NCBI RefSeq assembly: GCF_026586795.1
Contig: NZ_JAPFGY010000005.1
Location: 1 to 64,000, forward strand
From: Erythrobacter sp. WG
GTDB taxonomy: Bacteria; Pseudomonadota; Alphaproteobacteria; Sphingomonadales; Sphingomonadaceae
DNA length: 64,000 bases
Reading direction: 5' to 3'
The notes beneath the pieces were generated by a model, which did no database searches, was not told the origin of the DNA, and worked only from the letters and a program-made list of their open reading frames with translations. Below, one piece after another: positions 16,002 through 26,575 of the stretch. A program made the position numbers and the translations under genes. Within the stretch, counting starts at the first letter, position 1. Each line of letters starts with the position of its first letter.

Positions 16002-16244
16002 GTTCCGGATTCCCTCTGGCGATGCTCTGACGGCCCTCGATAAGCCACGATCCTTGTCTTGAAATTAAGCACTTAGCTGCGCAATCGAGCCGAAAACCGC
16101 AGACCATAATGACCGAAATGGGGTCGCTTCCAGACAGGCAGCTTTTGGACAAAATCCTGTAACAGTCGCCGCGCATCCGCACCGTCCACAGCCTAGCCCG
16201 ATGTCCCCATTGCGGCCCGCACGGGGGCTTCCCATATCTCCTAC

Positions 16245-18653
<2,409 letters not shown>

Positions 18654-18674
18654 GGTGCCCGGCATGAGGGGTAC

Positions 18675-18697
18675 GCCTGCCGCGATTCGCGGCAGGC
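18675..18697 (+). terminator. Strong hairpin after lon
   Basis: GCCTGCCGC, loop GATTC, GCGGCAGGC: a perfect 9-bp stem 22 bases past the lon stop. No T-run follows, so it may be a processing or stability structure rather than a classical terminator. Confidence 0.45.
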
Positions 18698-18802
18698 ACA
18701 CCTTCGGGAGCGGCGGGACGCGTCACACGGAATCTTGCCCACGGTTAGGCGCAAATTGCGTGCGACCTGTGCGCCGGCGACTGTGACAGGCGGCGATTGC
18801 CT

Positions 18803-18831
18803 TTGACAGCCTCAGCGAAAACGTCTCATTC
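18803..18831 (+). promoter_or_regulatory. Possible hup promoter (-35 TTGACA)
   Basis: An exact TTGACA at 18803-18808 lies about 90 bases before the HU start. At 17 bases spacing the -10 would be TCATTC, a poor match, so the start site is uncertain. Confidence 0.3.
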
Positions 18832-18894
18832 TCCCGGCTTTCATATCCGCCATTTCCACGATTCCTCGAGACAAGCACACCAGGGGGTTTCAGC

Positions 18895-19167
18895 ATGAAC
18901 AAGAACGACCTGATCAGCGAAGTTGCAAGCGCGAGCGGTCTTTCCAAGAACGATGCCTCGAACGCGGTCGAAAGCGTGTTCGATGTCATCACCAAGGCGC
19001 TCTCGGGCGGCGATGAAGTGCGGCTGGTCGGCTTCGGGACCTTTTCGGTCGCCAAGCGCAAGGCGTCGACGGGGCGCAATCCGCGCACCGGCGAGCCGAT
19101 GAAGATCAAGGCTTCGAACCAGCCCAAGTTCAAGGCAGGGAAGGGCTTGAAGGACGCGGTCAACTGA
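18895..19167 (+). CDS. hup: DNA-binding protein HU
   Basis: 90 aa, MNKNDLISEVASASGLSKND. Classic HU fold: two N-terminal helices, the GDEVRLVGFGTFSVAKRKAS core, and the DNA-bending arm with GRNPRTGEPMKIKASNQPKF, including the intercalating Pro in RNPRTG. It is a nucleoid protein that bends and compacts DNA as a dimer. Length is exactly that of the family. It is followed by an intrinsic terminator and preceded by lon. Confidence 0.97.
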   Translation: MNKNDLISEVASASGLSKNDASNAVESVFDVITKALSGGDEVRLVGFGTFSVAKRKASTGRNPRTGEPMKIKASNQPKFKAGKGLKDAVN

Positions 19168-19203
19168 CCGCCGACTGATCCCACCGCCGAAACGGCACAA
19201 GGA

Positions 19204-19240
19204 AACCCCGACGGCTTCGCGGCCGGCGGGGTTTTCTTCG
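19204..19240 (+). terminator. Intrinsic terminator of hup
   Basis: AACCCCG and CGGGGTT arms with an inner GC stem and TTCG-containing loop, followed by TTTTCTTC. It lies 36 bases past the HU stop. The A-run before the first arm means it could also work for the convergent lipoprotein gene. Confidence 0.85.
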
Positions 19241-19252
19241 TCGCCCGTCCGC

Positions 19253-20155
19253 TCAGCGCCCGTTGGCGGCGATCAGCGCGGTCGGGACCTGCGTTGTGCG
19301 CGGCGTGATCGTCCAGGTGAGCGTCTCGCCCGTGGGGGCCGCCGCCGGTCCTTCGTCGGTGTTGTTGGCGAGGATCCGCATCCCGGGTGCGGAGCGGATG
19401 GTGAAGGTGCCGTCGATCTGCGGAATGGCCTTGAGGGCATCGGTTTCGGCATCCTCGCTCTCGCCTTTCCCGCCGAGCGCCGCCAGCCCGGCGAGGGAGC
19501 CCATGCCGAGCATCGCCCCCAAGCCACTGGGCTCGCCGTTCTGTGCGGCGAAGCCCGGGGCATTGACGCGCACCTGGCCGCCCTTCCTGAGGAACAACTG
19601 GACGAAGGGGTTGATCGGCGGGAAGCCCTCGATTGCCGGGAAGGTGAAGTCGTGGCCCAGCGTCCCGCTCGCGCGGTAGCTGACGTCGAACACACCGTCG
19701 CTTTTGGCGACGACCCGCTCCCAACCCTTTTGGCGCTGGAGCAGCCTGACGAGCTCCTCGGCGGCCTTGGGATTGGACGGGTCGATCCCGCCCATCAGCG
19801 CCGCCATCTGCTCGCCCTGCTTTTTGGCCTCGGCCGCGCGCTGCTCGGCGCCCGCGTCCCAATCGGCACGCTGCTTGGCGAGTTCATCCTCGGTGCAGGC
19901 GCGCTCCTCGAAGGATTCGTCCTCATAGCAGGCCTGGGGCTTGAAGACCTGGTCGGCCGCCGCGCCCATCTGTGCGAGCTTGGATAGGCCGAGGAAGAAG
20001 ATCTCGCCGTCATATCGGAAGGTGAAGCTGTCGGGCCCGGTGATGGCGAGCTCGGCGGTGAATCTGCCGGGCGTCATGAAGCAGCCGGACAGCACCAGCG
20101 CCAGTCCGGTGAGCAGGGCCGCCGCCCGCAGCCGGATGTCCGAGACGATCATCAT
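19253..20155 (-). CDS. Outer-membrane-type lipoprotein of unknown function
   Basis: 300 aa from an ATG-ATG pair. Signal peptide RLRAAALLTGLALVLSGC with lipidated Cys25. The next segment, FTAELAITGPDSFTFRYDGE, is beta-rich; then come two Cys (ACYEDES, ACTEDEL), a charged helix with LLQRQKGWERVVAKSDGVFD, the block GHDFTFPAIEGFPPINPFVQ, a Gly/Ala/Met-rich stretch near 225-245 and a final beta segment (GTFTIRSAPGMRILANNTDE). No known domain is certain. The rlmB gene ends 29 bases upstream on the same strand, so they may share a transcript. Confidence 0.75.
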   Translation of the reverse strand: MMIVSDIRLRAAALLTGLALVLSGCFMTPGRFTAELAITGPDSFTFRYDGEIFFLGLSKLAQMGAAADQVFKPQACYEDESFEERACTEDELAKQRADWDAGAEQRAAEAKKQGEQMAALMGGIDPSNPKAAEELVRLLQRQKGWERVVAKSDGVFDVSYRASGTLGHDFTFPAIEGFPPINPFVQLFLRKGGQVRVNAPGFAAQNGEPSGLGAMLGMGSLAGLAALGGKGESEDAETDALKAIPQIDGTFTIRSAPGMRILANNTDEGPAAAPTGETLTWTITPRTTQVPTALIAANGR

Positions 20156-20184
20156 GTCCGTGTGTCCCCCCTGTCCGCGTCCTT

Positions 20185-20976
20185 CTAGCCCCGGGTCGCC
20201 GCCGCATAAAGCGCAATCGCCGCCGCGTTCGAAACGTTGAGGCTCTCGATCGCCGAGGAGATCGGCAGCTTGGCCAGCACGTCGCAATGCGCGGCGATGT
20301 TGTGCCTCAGGCCCTCGCCCTCGGCGCCGAGCACCAGGGCGAGGGGACCGGTCGGCATGATGTCGCCGAGCACCGCCTCGGCCTCGCCTGCGAGGCCGAT
20401 GCGCCAGTAGCCCGCCTCGGCAAGCTCCTCCAGCGCGCGGGCGAGGTTGACGACGCGCACCCAAGGCATTGTTTCCAAAGCACCCGAGGCCGCCTTGGCG
20501 AGCACGCCGCCCTCGGGCGGGGCGTGGCGGTCCTGCGTCACGATCGCCGCCGCACCGAAGGCGGCGGCCGAGCGCAGGATCGCGCCGACATTGTGCGGAT
20601 CGGTCACCTGGTCGAGCACCACGATCGGGCGGGCCGCCTCGCCGAGCGCCACCTCGTCGAGGAACACGTCCTCGAGCGGCGCGCACTCCAGCACGAGTCC
20701 TTGATGAGGAGCGTCTTTTGCCACGAGCCGTGCGAGGTCTGCGGCCTGCGCGTGCTCAATCGGGAAGCCGGGGGGCAATTCGCCGTCGAGGCTCTCGAGC
20801 CCCTCAGGCGTGGCCCACAGCTTGCGGTGGGCCCGCTCGGGGTTCTTGAGCGCCGCCTCGACCGCGTGGCGGCCCCACAGGCGGACCTGCCCGCTCGAGG
20901 CGCGGCCCGAACCGCGGCCGCCCTTCATGCGTCCGGCCCGGCCCCGCAGCGCGCGCTTCTTTTCACCCTTGCTCAT
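20185..20976 (-). CDS. rlmB: 23S rRNA (guanosine-2'-O)-methyltransferase RlmB
   Basis: 263 aa from MSKGEKKRALRGRAGRMKGG; the N-terminal 30 residues are Arg/Gly/Lys-rich, as is usual for rRNA-binding. An L30e-like substrate-binding domain (LWGRHAVEAALKNPERAHRK) is followed by the SPOUT (TrmH) domain with motif 1 VVLDQVTDPHNVGAILRSAA, motif 2 PLALVLGAEGEGLR and motif 3 LPISSAIESLNVSNAAAIAL, which form the trefoil knot and SAM pocket. It likely methylates G2251 of 23S rRNA. It is divergent from tRNA-Tyr. Relatives TrmH/TlyA-type enzymes are possible but the L30e domain favours RlmB. Confidence 0.9.
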   Translation of the reverse strand: MSKGEKKRALRGRAGRMKGGRGSGRASSGQVRLWGRHAVEAALKNPERAHRKLWATPEGLESLDGELPPGFPIEHAQAADLARLVAKDAPHQGLVLECAPLEDVFLDEVALGEAARPIVVLDQVTDPHNVGAILRSAAAFGAAAIVTQDRHAPPEGGVLAKAASGALETMPWVRVVNLARALEELAEAGYWRIGLAGEAEAVLGDIMPTGPLALVLGAEGEGLRHNIAAHCDVLAKLPISSAIESLNVSNAAAIALYAAATRG

Positions 20977-21149
20977 GTTGTGTCCCGGCTCCGACGTTCC
21001 AAAGGCGCCCCCTGCCAGCAGGCCCATTGACAGGCAAGCACCGCTTCGCCAAAGGGGCGCCTCTCGGCAGCGGGGCCGTTCGCGGACTCGCGCAATTCTT
21101 AGCCCCTTGCGGCTTGGGAACGCCCCCCTCTCCTGCGAGGGGACTGTGT

Positions 21150-21235
21150 GGACAGGTGGCCGAGTGGTTAAAGGCAGCAGACTGTAAATCTGCCCGTGCA
21201 AGCGTACGCTGGTTCGAATCCAGCCCTGTCCACCA
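21150..21235 (+). tRNA. tRNA-Tyr (GTA)
   Basis: Acceptor GGACAGG pairs with CCTGTCC and the CCA is encoded. Anticodon GTA sits in ACTGTAAAT. A long variable arm (type II tRNA) and TTCGAAT T-loop are present. The 86-nt length is right for bacterial tRNA-Tyr. An exact TTGACA 118 bases upstream may belong to its promoter, but no good -10 was found. Confidence 0.97.
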
Positions 21236-21255
21236 CTTCCCTTTCGCCATCGCCA

Positions 21256-21271
21256 TGTTTCACGTGAAACA
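21256..21271. promoter_or_regulatory. parS: parS site (exact 16-bp palindrome)
   Basis: TGTTTCACGTGAAACA is the perfect consensus ParB-binding centromere site of bacterial chromosomes. It is intergenic, 20 bases after tRNA-Tyr, and followed at once by a G-rich tandem repeat. ParB loads at such sites to drive chromosome segregation and condensin loading. A second identical site is at 56743. parA and parB are not in the window. Confidence 0.9.
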
Positions 21272-21289
21272 CGCCCGCCAAGGCCCGCT

Positions 21290-21385
21290 GGCGGGGCTCT
21301 GGGCGGGGTCTAGGTGCGGCCAAGCAGGGTCTAGCCGGGGTCTGGCCGGGGTCTGGCAGGGGTCTGAGGAGGCTCTGGCGAGGCG
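21290..21385 (+). repeat. G-rich tandem repeat beside parS
   Basis: Repeats of GGGGTCTGGCC/A with variants (GGGTCTAGCC, GGGGTCTGAGG). Four G-tracts at about 21327-21362 are separated by 7-base spacers, the pattern able to fold into a G-quadruplex. The same unit follows the parS at 56743 and is found in uup. The rest of 21386-21481 holds no gene. Confidence 0.7.
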
Positions 21386-21481
21386 TGCCCCGCAGCGCCC
21401 ACGCAAACCGCCCGCACCGCCACGGGGGCGATGCGGGCGGCCGCTTGATCCGACGATGCGACCCTCGGGCCGCCTGACAGG

Positions 21482-23866
21482 TCAGGCGGCGAGCTTCGCC
21501 GGTTGCTGGTCGGCCCACTTGAGGCCGGGGAGGTAGCGCGCGGCGACCTTGCCGCCTTCGAGCGCGAAGAGATGCAGCCAGCCGTTGTCGAACAGCGCGC
21601 GCACACCCGGGTGCTTTTCGAGGATACGGATCATCTCCTCGCGCGGGGCCTCGATCATCACGCTCAGTCGCAGCGGCTCGTGCTGGAGCTTATCGCCGTC
21701 ATGGACCGCCTGCCACGGCAGCCCGGCGCGCAGGCGTCCGCCATTGCCCTCGACCACGCCGAAGCCGCCGACCACGTTGTGGATCAGCTTGTTGCCGCCG
21801 CCGAACATCTCGGGCGCGACGCTCGATCCGTAATATTGCAAGGAGATCCAGCTCGCCACCACCACCGGCGCGGTGATGATCAGCTCCAGCGTGCCGAAGC
21901 CCGCGTCCGCTTGCCAATCGTAGGAATGGAGGAAGGCGCGGCCCCCGAGGTCGCGGCCCGCGGTCGCCTCGCGCGGGGCGGCGATGAAGGCGGCGCAGCC
22001 GGCAAGGCCCCATTCCGGACGGATTTCGGCCCAGTTCTGCGCGCGCGCGGGGATGCTCTCTCCGCTCGCGCCTGGCATCCGGAGAGCGCGCTCGGCGCGG
22101 GCGATTTTCGCCGCCTGCGCCAGCCACCCGCGCACCTTGGCAAGATCGCCGGAGCGCGCGGCGGGAAGCCCGTCCTCGTAGATGGTTACGCAATCGGTGG
22201 TCGTGTCGTGGAGCCCGGCGACGAACAGCGTGTCGTCCGCCACTTCGACCCCGCGTTCGGCGAGCCCGGCGCGGGTTTCGGGATCGTTGAGCAGGATCGC
22301 CAGCAGGCGGGCAGAGACCTCGCCGGTGTAGCCGCCGCAGGCGCCGCAGTGATAGGCGCTCTCGTGCGGATTGTTGGTGACGTTGCCGCCATGGCCGAGC
22401 AGCAAGACGATCTCGCCGTGGCCGCGCGTGAGGCTCATCGCCTTCAGCACCGCGGCGCCGGTGTCGGCCTTGGCCTCGGCGCTCATCCCGCCGACCACTT
22501 CGGGGGCGGGCTCGGCCTTGGGCTTGGGCACGAAGCCGAGCGCCGACTTCACCAGCTTGACCGCATAGACCGGCCCCATCGCCTCGACGAAGGCGAAGGA
22601 GGAGACCGCCGCCTGCCGGAAGCGGCCCCAGGCGCGCTTGGAGCGGGCCTTGATGCGATCGGCCTGGTCCGTGGCGGGATCGCCCATGCTGGAGGTATTG
22701 ACCGCCGGGTTGAGCAGCACCGGCAAGCGCGCCTCGAGGATGTCCGAACCGTGGGCGTGGTGGGCGAGCGGCAGGCCGAAGAAGCCGGCGAAGCCGATCG
22801 TGGCGATGCCCGGGTCGATGCCCTCGAGCGCGCGGCGTAACACTTCCGAGCGCACGTCGATGCAGAAGGCGGCCTGGAGGAAGGGCCGGGTGGCGGCGGG
22901 CGCTGCGTTGCCTTCGAGGGCGGCGGCGAGGCGGCGCTGGTGGCCGCGGTCGGCGGCGTCCTGAAGGATGGCGAGCGCCACCTCCTGCGCGCCCGGCACG
23001 ACCGGTTCGGCATGCGCCGCGACCGTCCGCGCCCAGCGCTCGGCGACCTCGGGGGCGTGGGCGAGCAGCGCCTCGTCCCAGATCAGGCGGATCGCGAGAA
23101 GGTCGATCAGGGTGCGATCGGTGTCGCCCTTCAGTTCGGCCTGCCACAGCAGCCAGCGCGCGTGCTGCGCCCATCCGCCGAGGCTCAGCGCGAGGGCATG
23201 GAAGGCGGTCGGCGCGGCGGCATCGCTGAGCCCGAGCGCATCGGCGGCGGCGAGGATCGCGCGCTCGGTGGTGTCGGGGGAGGCGGCGACATGGGCGCAG
23301 AAGCCTTTCAGCCCGGCGATCTCCGGGGTGAGGTCATGCATCGCCCAGGCGCGCCACGCGGCGAAGGCCTCGGCGCCCGGCGCGGGGCTCCACAGCGCCT
23401 GGCCGCGATCGAAATGGCCCGCCGCCCACAGGCCGATGCAGCGGTCGATCAGCGCGGGCCAGTCGATGCCCGTAGCCTCGGCGGCGAGATCGGCGACGGT
23501 GGGCAGCGCGCGCGGGGCGGGGCCGTGACCGAGGTTCGCCGCGACCTCGCGCAGCGCCGTGACGCTGGAGGGCTTCATCGGCGAGGCGCTGGCGGCGAGG
23601 GCATCGGCAAGGTCCTCCTCGGTGATCCGCCCCTCGGCGATGGCGGCGGCATATTGCGCGCCGGTCCGGGTGGTGCGCACCCCGGCGACCCGGGCGAGGC
23701 GCGTGGCGGCGGTGGCAAGGTCCTCCTCGGTCTGCCCGAGGTAGGGGTTGACGGCCACGGTCGCATCGAGCGGGAAGGCCGGCGGGATGGCGCGGGCGGC
23801 GGCCTCGGCGGCGTCGAGCACCGCGCTGAAGCGGGCCGGGGCGATGTCGGTGTGGGTCATGAGCAT
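21482..23866 (-). CDS. dabA: DabA: inorganic carbon transporter, carbonic-anhydrase-like subunit (DUF2309)
   Basis: 794 aa from the ATG at 23866 with GGAG upstream. DUF2309 family. The zinc ligands and active-site residues of characterised DabA are present: Cys335 and Asp337 in FCIDVRSEVLRR, His492 in LLGHGGNVTNNPHES and Cys507 in YHCGACGG. It is cytoplasmic and peripheral, with no signal peptide. Together with the membrane partner DabB encoded upstream it forms an energy-coupled pump that hydrates CO2 to bicarbonate in one direction and so accumulates inorganic carbon. The stop codon lies inside a perfect 9-bp hairpin (21469-21490). Regulated probably by the divergent LysR protein. Confidence 0.9.
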   Translation of the reverse strand: MLMTHTDIAPARFSAVLDAAEAAARAIPPAFPLDATVAVNPYLGQTEEDLATAATRLARVAGVRTTRTGAQYAAAIAEGRITEEDLADALAASASPMKPSSVTALREVAANLGHGPAPRALPTVADLAAEATGIDWPALIDRCIGLWAAGHFDRGQALWSPAPGAEAFAAWRAWAMHDLTPEIAGLKGFCAHVAASPDTTERAILAAADALGLSDAAAPTAFHALALSLGGWAQHARWLLWQAELKGDTDRTLIDLLAIRLIWDEALLAHAPEVAERWARTVAAHAEPVVPGAQEVALAILQDAADRGHQRRLAAALEGNAAPAATRPFLQAAFCIDVRSEVLRRALEGIDPGIATIGFAGFFGLPLAHHAHGSDILEARLPVLLNPAVNTSSMGDPATDQADRIKARSKRAWGRFRQAAVSSFAFVEAMGPVYAVKLVKSALGFVPKPKAEPAPEVVGGMSAEAKADTGAAVLKAMSLTRGHGEIVLLLGHGGNVTNNPHESAYHCGACGGYTGEVSARLLAILLNDPETRAGLAERGVEVADDTLFVAGLHDTTTDCVTIYEDGLPAARSGDLAKVRGWLAQAAKIARAERALRMPGASGESIPARAQNWAEIRPEWGLAGCAAFIAAPREATAGRDLGGRAFLHSYDWQADAGFGTLELIITAPVVVASWISLQYYGSSVAPEMFGGGNKLIHNVVGGFGVVEGNGGRLRAGLPWQAVHDGDKLQHEPLRLSVMIEAPREEMIRILEKHPGVRALFDNGWLHLFALEGGKVAARYLPGLKWADQQPAKLAA

Positions 23867-23894
23867 CGTGGGTCTCCGTGTCTGGTGCGGCGGA

Positions 23895-25472
23895 TCAGCG
23901 GCCAAGGCCGGTGCTGGGCTTGGTGCGCAGGCCGCCGATCCAGCGGTCGAGCAGCGCGTTCAAGTAGAGGCCGTTGGCGAGGTGGACGCGCAGGCCCGCG
24001 GTCGCCGGGTGGTGCGCCCACAGCGGGAACAGCGCCTGGGCGAAGGCGACGAGGCCGAAGCTCGCCACCGCGACCACGATCAGCGCCCATTCGAGCGCGC
24101 CGGGGACGGGCGCGGCGGGCAGGATCGGGCCCCACACTTTCGCGGCGATCGCCTGGAAGGAGAAGTAGCCGACCGCAGCGCCGAGGGCGGCGGTGATCGT
24201 GCGGGTGGTGAGCGCCGCCGGGGCGCGGCCCGCGAGGCCCTGAGCGACGAGATAGGCGACGCCGAAGATCAGGATCGCGCCCAATGCGAGGGCCTGCGGG
24301 CTCTTGGGACCGAGCGCCCAGGTGAAGGCGGCGGCGATCGCGGCGAAGATGCCGAGCGCGAGGGCGAAGCTCTTGACGACGGCGCCGACGCTCGGGACCG
24401 CGACCGGGCCGGGGCGGCGGATGTTGGCGACCTCGGTGACGGCCGTCCCCGAGGAGAGGAAGGCGTGGGCCTTGTAGAGCGAGTGGGCGATGATGTGGAG
24501 GAGGGCGAGGGTCCACAGGCCCAGGCCGCACTGGAGGAGCATGAAGCCCATCTGCGAGACCGTCGACCAGGCGAGCGCGGTCTTGATCGCGCTCTGGGTG
24601 AGCATCACCGCGGCGCCGAACAGCGCGGTGAAGCCGCCGATCATGACCAGCGCGGCCATCGCCCCGGTGCTCTGCTGGACGAGGCCGGCGGCGGTGATGA
24701 GCAGCACGCCGCCCGAGTTGATGATCCCGGCGTGGAGCAGCGCGGAGACGGGGGTGGGGGCCTCCATCACCTCGGTCAGCCAGCCGTGCAAGGGGAAGGC
24801 GGCAGTCTTGAGCGCGGCGGCGGCGACGATTGCGGCGATGGCGAGGGTGCCGGAAAGGCCGAGGCCGGTGGCGGCGCTCGCCTCGGTCAGCGCGGCGATA
24901 TCGAGCGTGCCGAAAGCGCTGAACAGCAGGCCGGCGGCAAAGGCCAGCATCACGTCGCCGGCGTGCCAGACGCGGGCGAACTTGGCGGCGGCGCGCTGCG
25001 CCTCCGGGCGGTCGGGGTAGAAGAGGAGGAGCTTGCGCAGCGTCAGGCCTACGACGAAGCTCGCCGCAATCAGGGTCGGCAGGGTCGCCGCCTGGACGAA
25101 CACCAGCACCGCCGCGAGCGTCGCCAGCATCAGCCCGTGGAACGCGCCCTCGCGGCTCTCGCCGTCGAGGTAAGTGCGGCTGTAGCGCATCACGATCCAG
25201 CCGATGAAGCCGACGAGGCTCGCCATGGTGGCGGCGACGAGGTCGGCGCGCAGGCCGAAGCCGATCGGACCGTCGAGGAGCGTCAGACCCGGGGAGGAGT
25301 TGAGGACGGTCTGGGCGAGGCCGACGATCGTGAGGCCGAGCGCGGCGAAGGCCGACAGCTCGGACAGCTCGGGCAGGCTTCCCGGACGCTTGCCCGGGCG
25401 CAGGAGCGCAAACAGGATGGCTGGCACCAGCGCCAGTGGAGCGATCATCGTTTCGGTGATGGCATCGGGCAT
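23895..25472 (-). CDS. dabB: DabB: proton/cation-coupled membrane subunit of the Dab pump
   Basis: 525 aa from MPDAITETMIAPLALVPAIL. About 14 TM segments with the NuoL/MrpA antiporter core: AAALKTAAFPLHGWLTEVME, APTPVSALLHAGIINSGGVL and IKTALAWSTVSQMGFML. The Lys and His of the proton path are present. The gene ends 28 bases before dabA on the same strand and no nuo or mrp genes surround it, so this is DabB and not complex I NuoL. It supplies the ion gradient that drives DabA. Expression is likely controlled by the LysR gene diverging from it. Confidence 0.88.
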   Translation of the reverse strand: MPDAITETMIAPLALVPAILFALLRPGKRPGSLPELSELSAFAALGLTIVGLAQTVLNSSPGLTLLDGPIGFGLRADLVAATMASLVGFIGWIVMRYSRTYLDGESREGAFHGLMLATLAAVLVFVQAATLPTLIAASFVVGLTLRKLLLFYPDRPEAQRAAAKFARVWHAGDVMLAFAAGLLFSAFGTLDIAALTEASAATGLGLSGTLAIAAIVAAAALKTAAFPLHGWLTEVMEAPTPVSALLHAGIINSGGVLLITAAGLVQQSTGAMAALVMIGGFTALFGAAVMLTQSAIKTALAWSTVSQMGFMLLQCGLGLWTLALLHIIAHSLYKAHAFLSSGTAVTEVANIRRPGPVAVPSVGAVVKSFALALGIFAAIAAAFTWALGPKSPQALALGAILIFGVAYLVAQGLAGRAPAALTTRTITAALGAAVGYFSFQAIAAKVWGPILPAAPVPGALEWALIVVAVASFGLVAFAQALFPLWAHHPATAGLRVHLANGLYLNALLDRWIGGLRTKPSTGLGR

Positions 25473-25564
25473 GAAGCGACACTCCGGCTTTCGGTCGGGA
25501 GAAAGTGTTGCCATGCCGGATAGGGGGTGGACGCGATTAAAGAAAATTCATATTTTGTGGTCAA

Positions 25565-25581
25565 TCATTCTATCAGAATGA
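25565..25581. promoter_or_regulatory. Perfect 17-bp palindrome between dabBA and lysR
   Basis: TCATTCT-ATC-AGAATGA at 25565-25581, arms of 7 bp without mismatch, in an AT-rich stretch (25535-25582) of an otherwise GC-rich region. It contains T-N11-A, the LysR box core, and sits 22 bases before the LysR gene start and 92 bases from the dabB start. Best reading: the regulator's recognition site. Confidence 0.65.
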
Positions 25582-25603
25582 ACGTTCAGCCGGAATTGCG
25601 CCG

Positions 25604-26503
25604 ATGGCCAGCCTCAACCTCCACCACCTGCGCCTGTTCCGCGCCGTCGCCCGCGAGGGCACGCTGACCGCCGCGGCCAAGGCGCTTCACATCTCGCAGA
25701 GCGCGGTCTCGACCCAGATCAAGGCGCTCGAGGCAGACCTCGGCCACGACCTGTTCGAGCGGCGCGGGCGCAACCTCGTCCTGACCGAGGCGGGGCGGAT
25801 CGCGCTCGACTATGCCGAGCAGATTTTCCGCGCCTCCGAACAGCTCGCCGCCACCTTCCGCGCGGTCGGCGGGCAGCGCAAGGTGCTGCGGATCGGCGCG
25901 CTCGCGACGCTTTCGCGCAACTTCCAGATGGGCTTCCTCGCCCCGTTGCTGGGCCGCGACGATGTCGAGGTGGTGCTGCGCTCGGGCACGCAGGCCTCGC
26001 TGCTGCGCGCCCTCGACGCCCTCAGGATCGACGTGCTCCTCACCAACCAGATGCCCGCGCGCGACGCGGCGAGCCCCTATCTGGTGCGCCGCTTGGCCGA
26101 GCAGCCGGTGAGCCTCGTGGGCGCCCGCTCGCGTCTCCTGCTTGCCGCGCGCGGCCTGCCCGTGCTGCTCGCCGAGGCGCCGCTGATCCTGCCCACGCCG
26201 GAAACCGCCCTGCGCGCAGGATTCGATGCGCTGGTCGAGAGCCTCGGCATCGTGCCCCGCGTCGCCGCCGAGGCCGACGACATGGCGATGCTGCGCCTGC
26301 TTGCCCGTTCCGACGCGGGCGTCGCCGTCATCCCCCCCATCGTGGTGCGTGACGAGCTGGCGAACGGCACCCTCTACGAGCTCGCCCAGCTGCCCGGCAT
26401 CACCGAGGAGTTCCACGCCGTCACCATCGCCCGCACCTTCCCCAATCCGCTGCTGCGCGAGGTGCTCGAGGCCGCGCCCGACATGGTCGGCGCCGACGCC
26501 TGA
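25604..26503 (+). CDS. LysR-type regulator, likely of dabBA
   Basis: 299 aa. N-terminal winged helix-turn-helix MASLNLHHLRLFRAVAREGT, LTAAAKALHISQSAVSTQIK, ALEADLGHDLFERRGRNLVL, then a linker helix and a substrate-binding domain (KVLRIGALATLSRNFQMGFL; EADDMAMLRLLARSDAGVAV; PPIVVRDELANGTLYE). The pattern, with DLFERRGRNLVLTEAG, is close to NhaR/LysR members that respond to ions or bicarbonate-type signals, but the effector is unknown. It is divergent from dabBA with a palindrome between, the standard LysR arrangement. Confidence 0.85.
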   Translation: MASLNLHHLRLFRAVAREGTLTAAAKALHISQSAVSTQIKALEADLGHDLFERRGRNLVLTEAGRIALDYAEQIFRASEQLAATFRAVGGQRKVLRIGALATLSRNFQMGFLAPLLGRDDVEVVLRSGTQASLLRALDALRIDVLLTNQMPARDAASPYLVRRLAEQPVSLVGARSRLLLAARGLPVLLAEAPLILPTPETALRAGFDALVESLGIVPRVAAEADDMAMLRLLARSDAGVAVIPPIVVRDELANGTLYELAQLPGITEEFHAVTIARTFPNPLLREVLEAAPDMVGADA

Positions 26504-26575
26504 GGCTTGCGGCGCGCGGGGGGCATGGGTAAGGCCGCGCACCCGTCCCGACGCTTGCAGGAATCGCAAAGCCCC

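Noticed and set aside
21469-21490. Terminator of dabA overlapping its stop codon
   Set aside because: GCCGCCTGA-CAGG-TCAGGCGGC is a perfect hairpin but has no T-run on the minus strand and begins before the stop, so it is noted only as structure.
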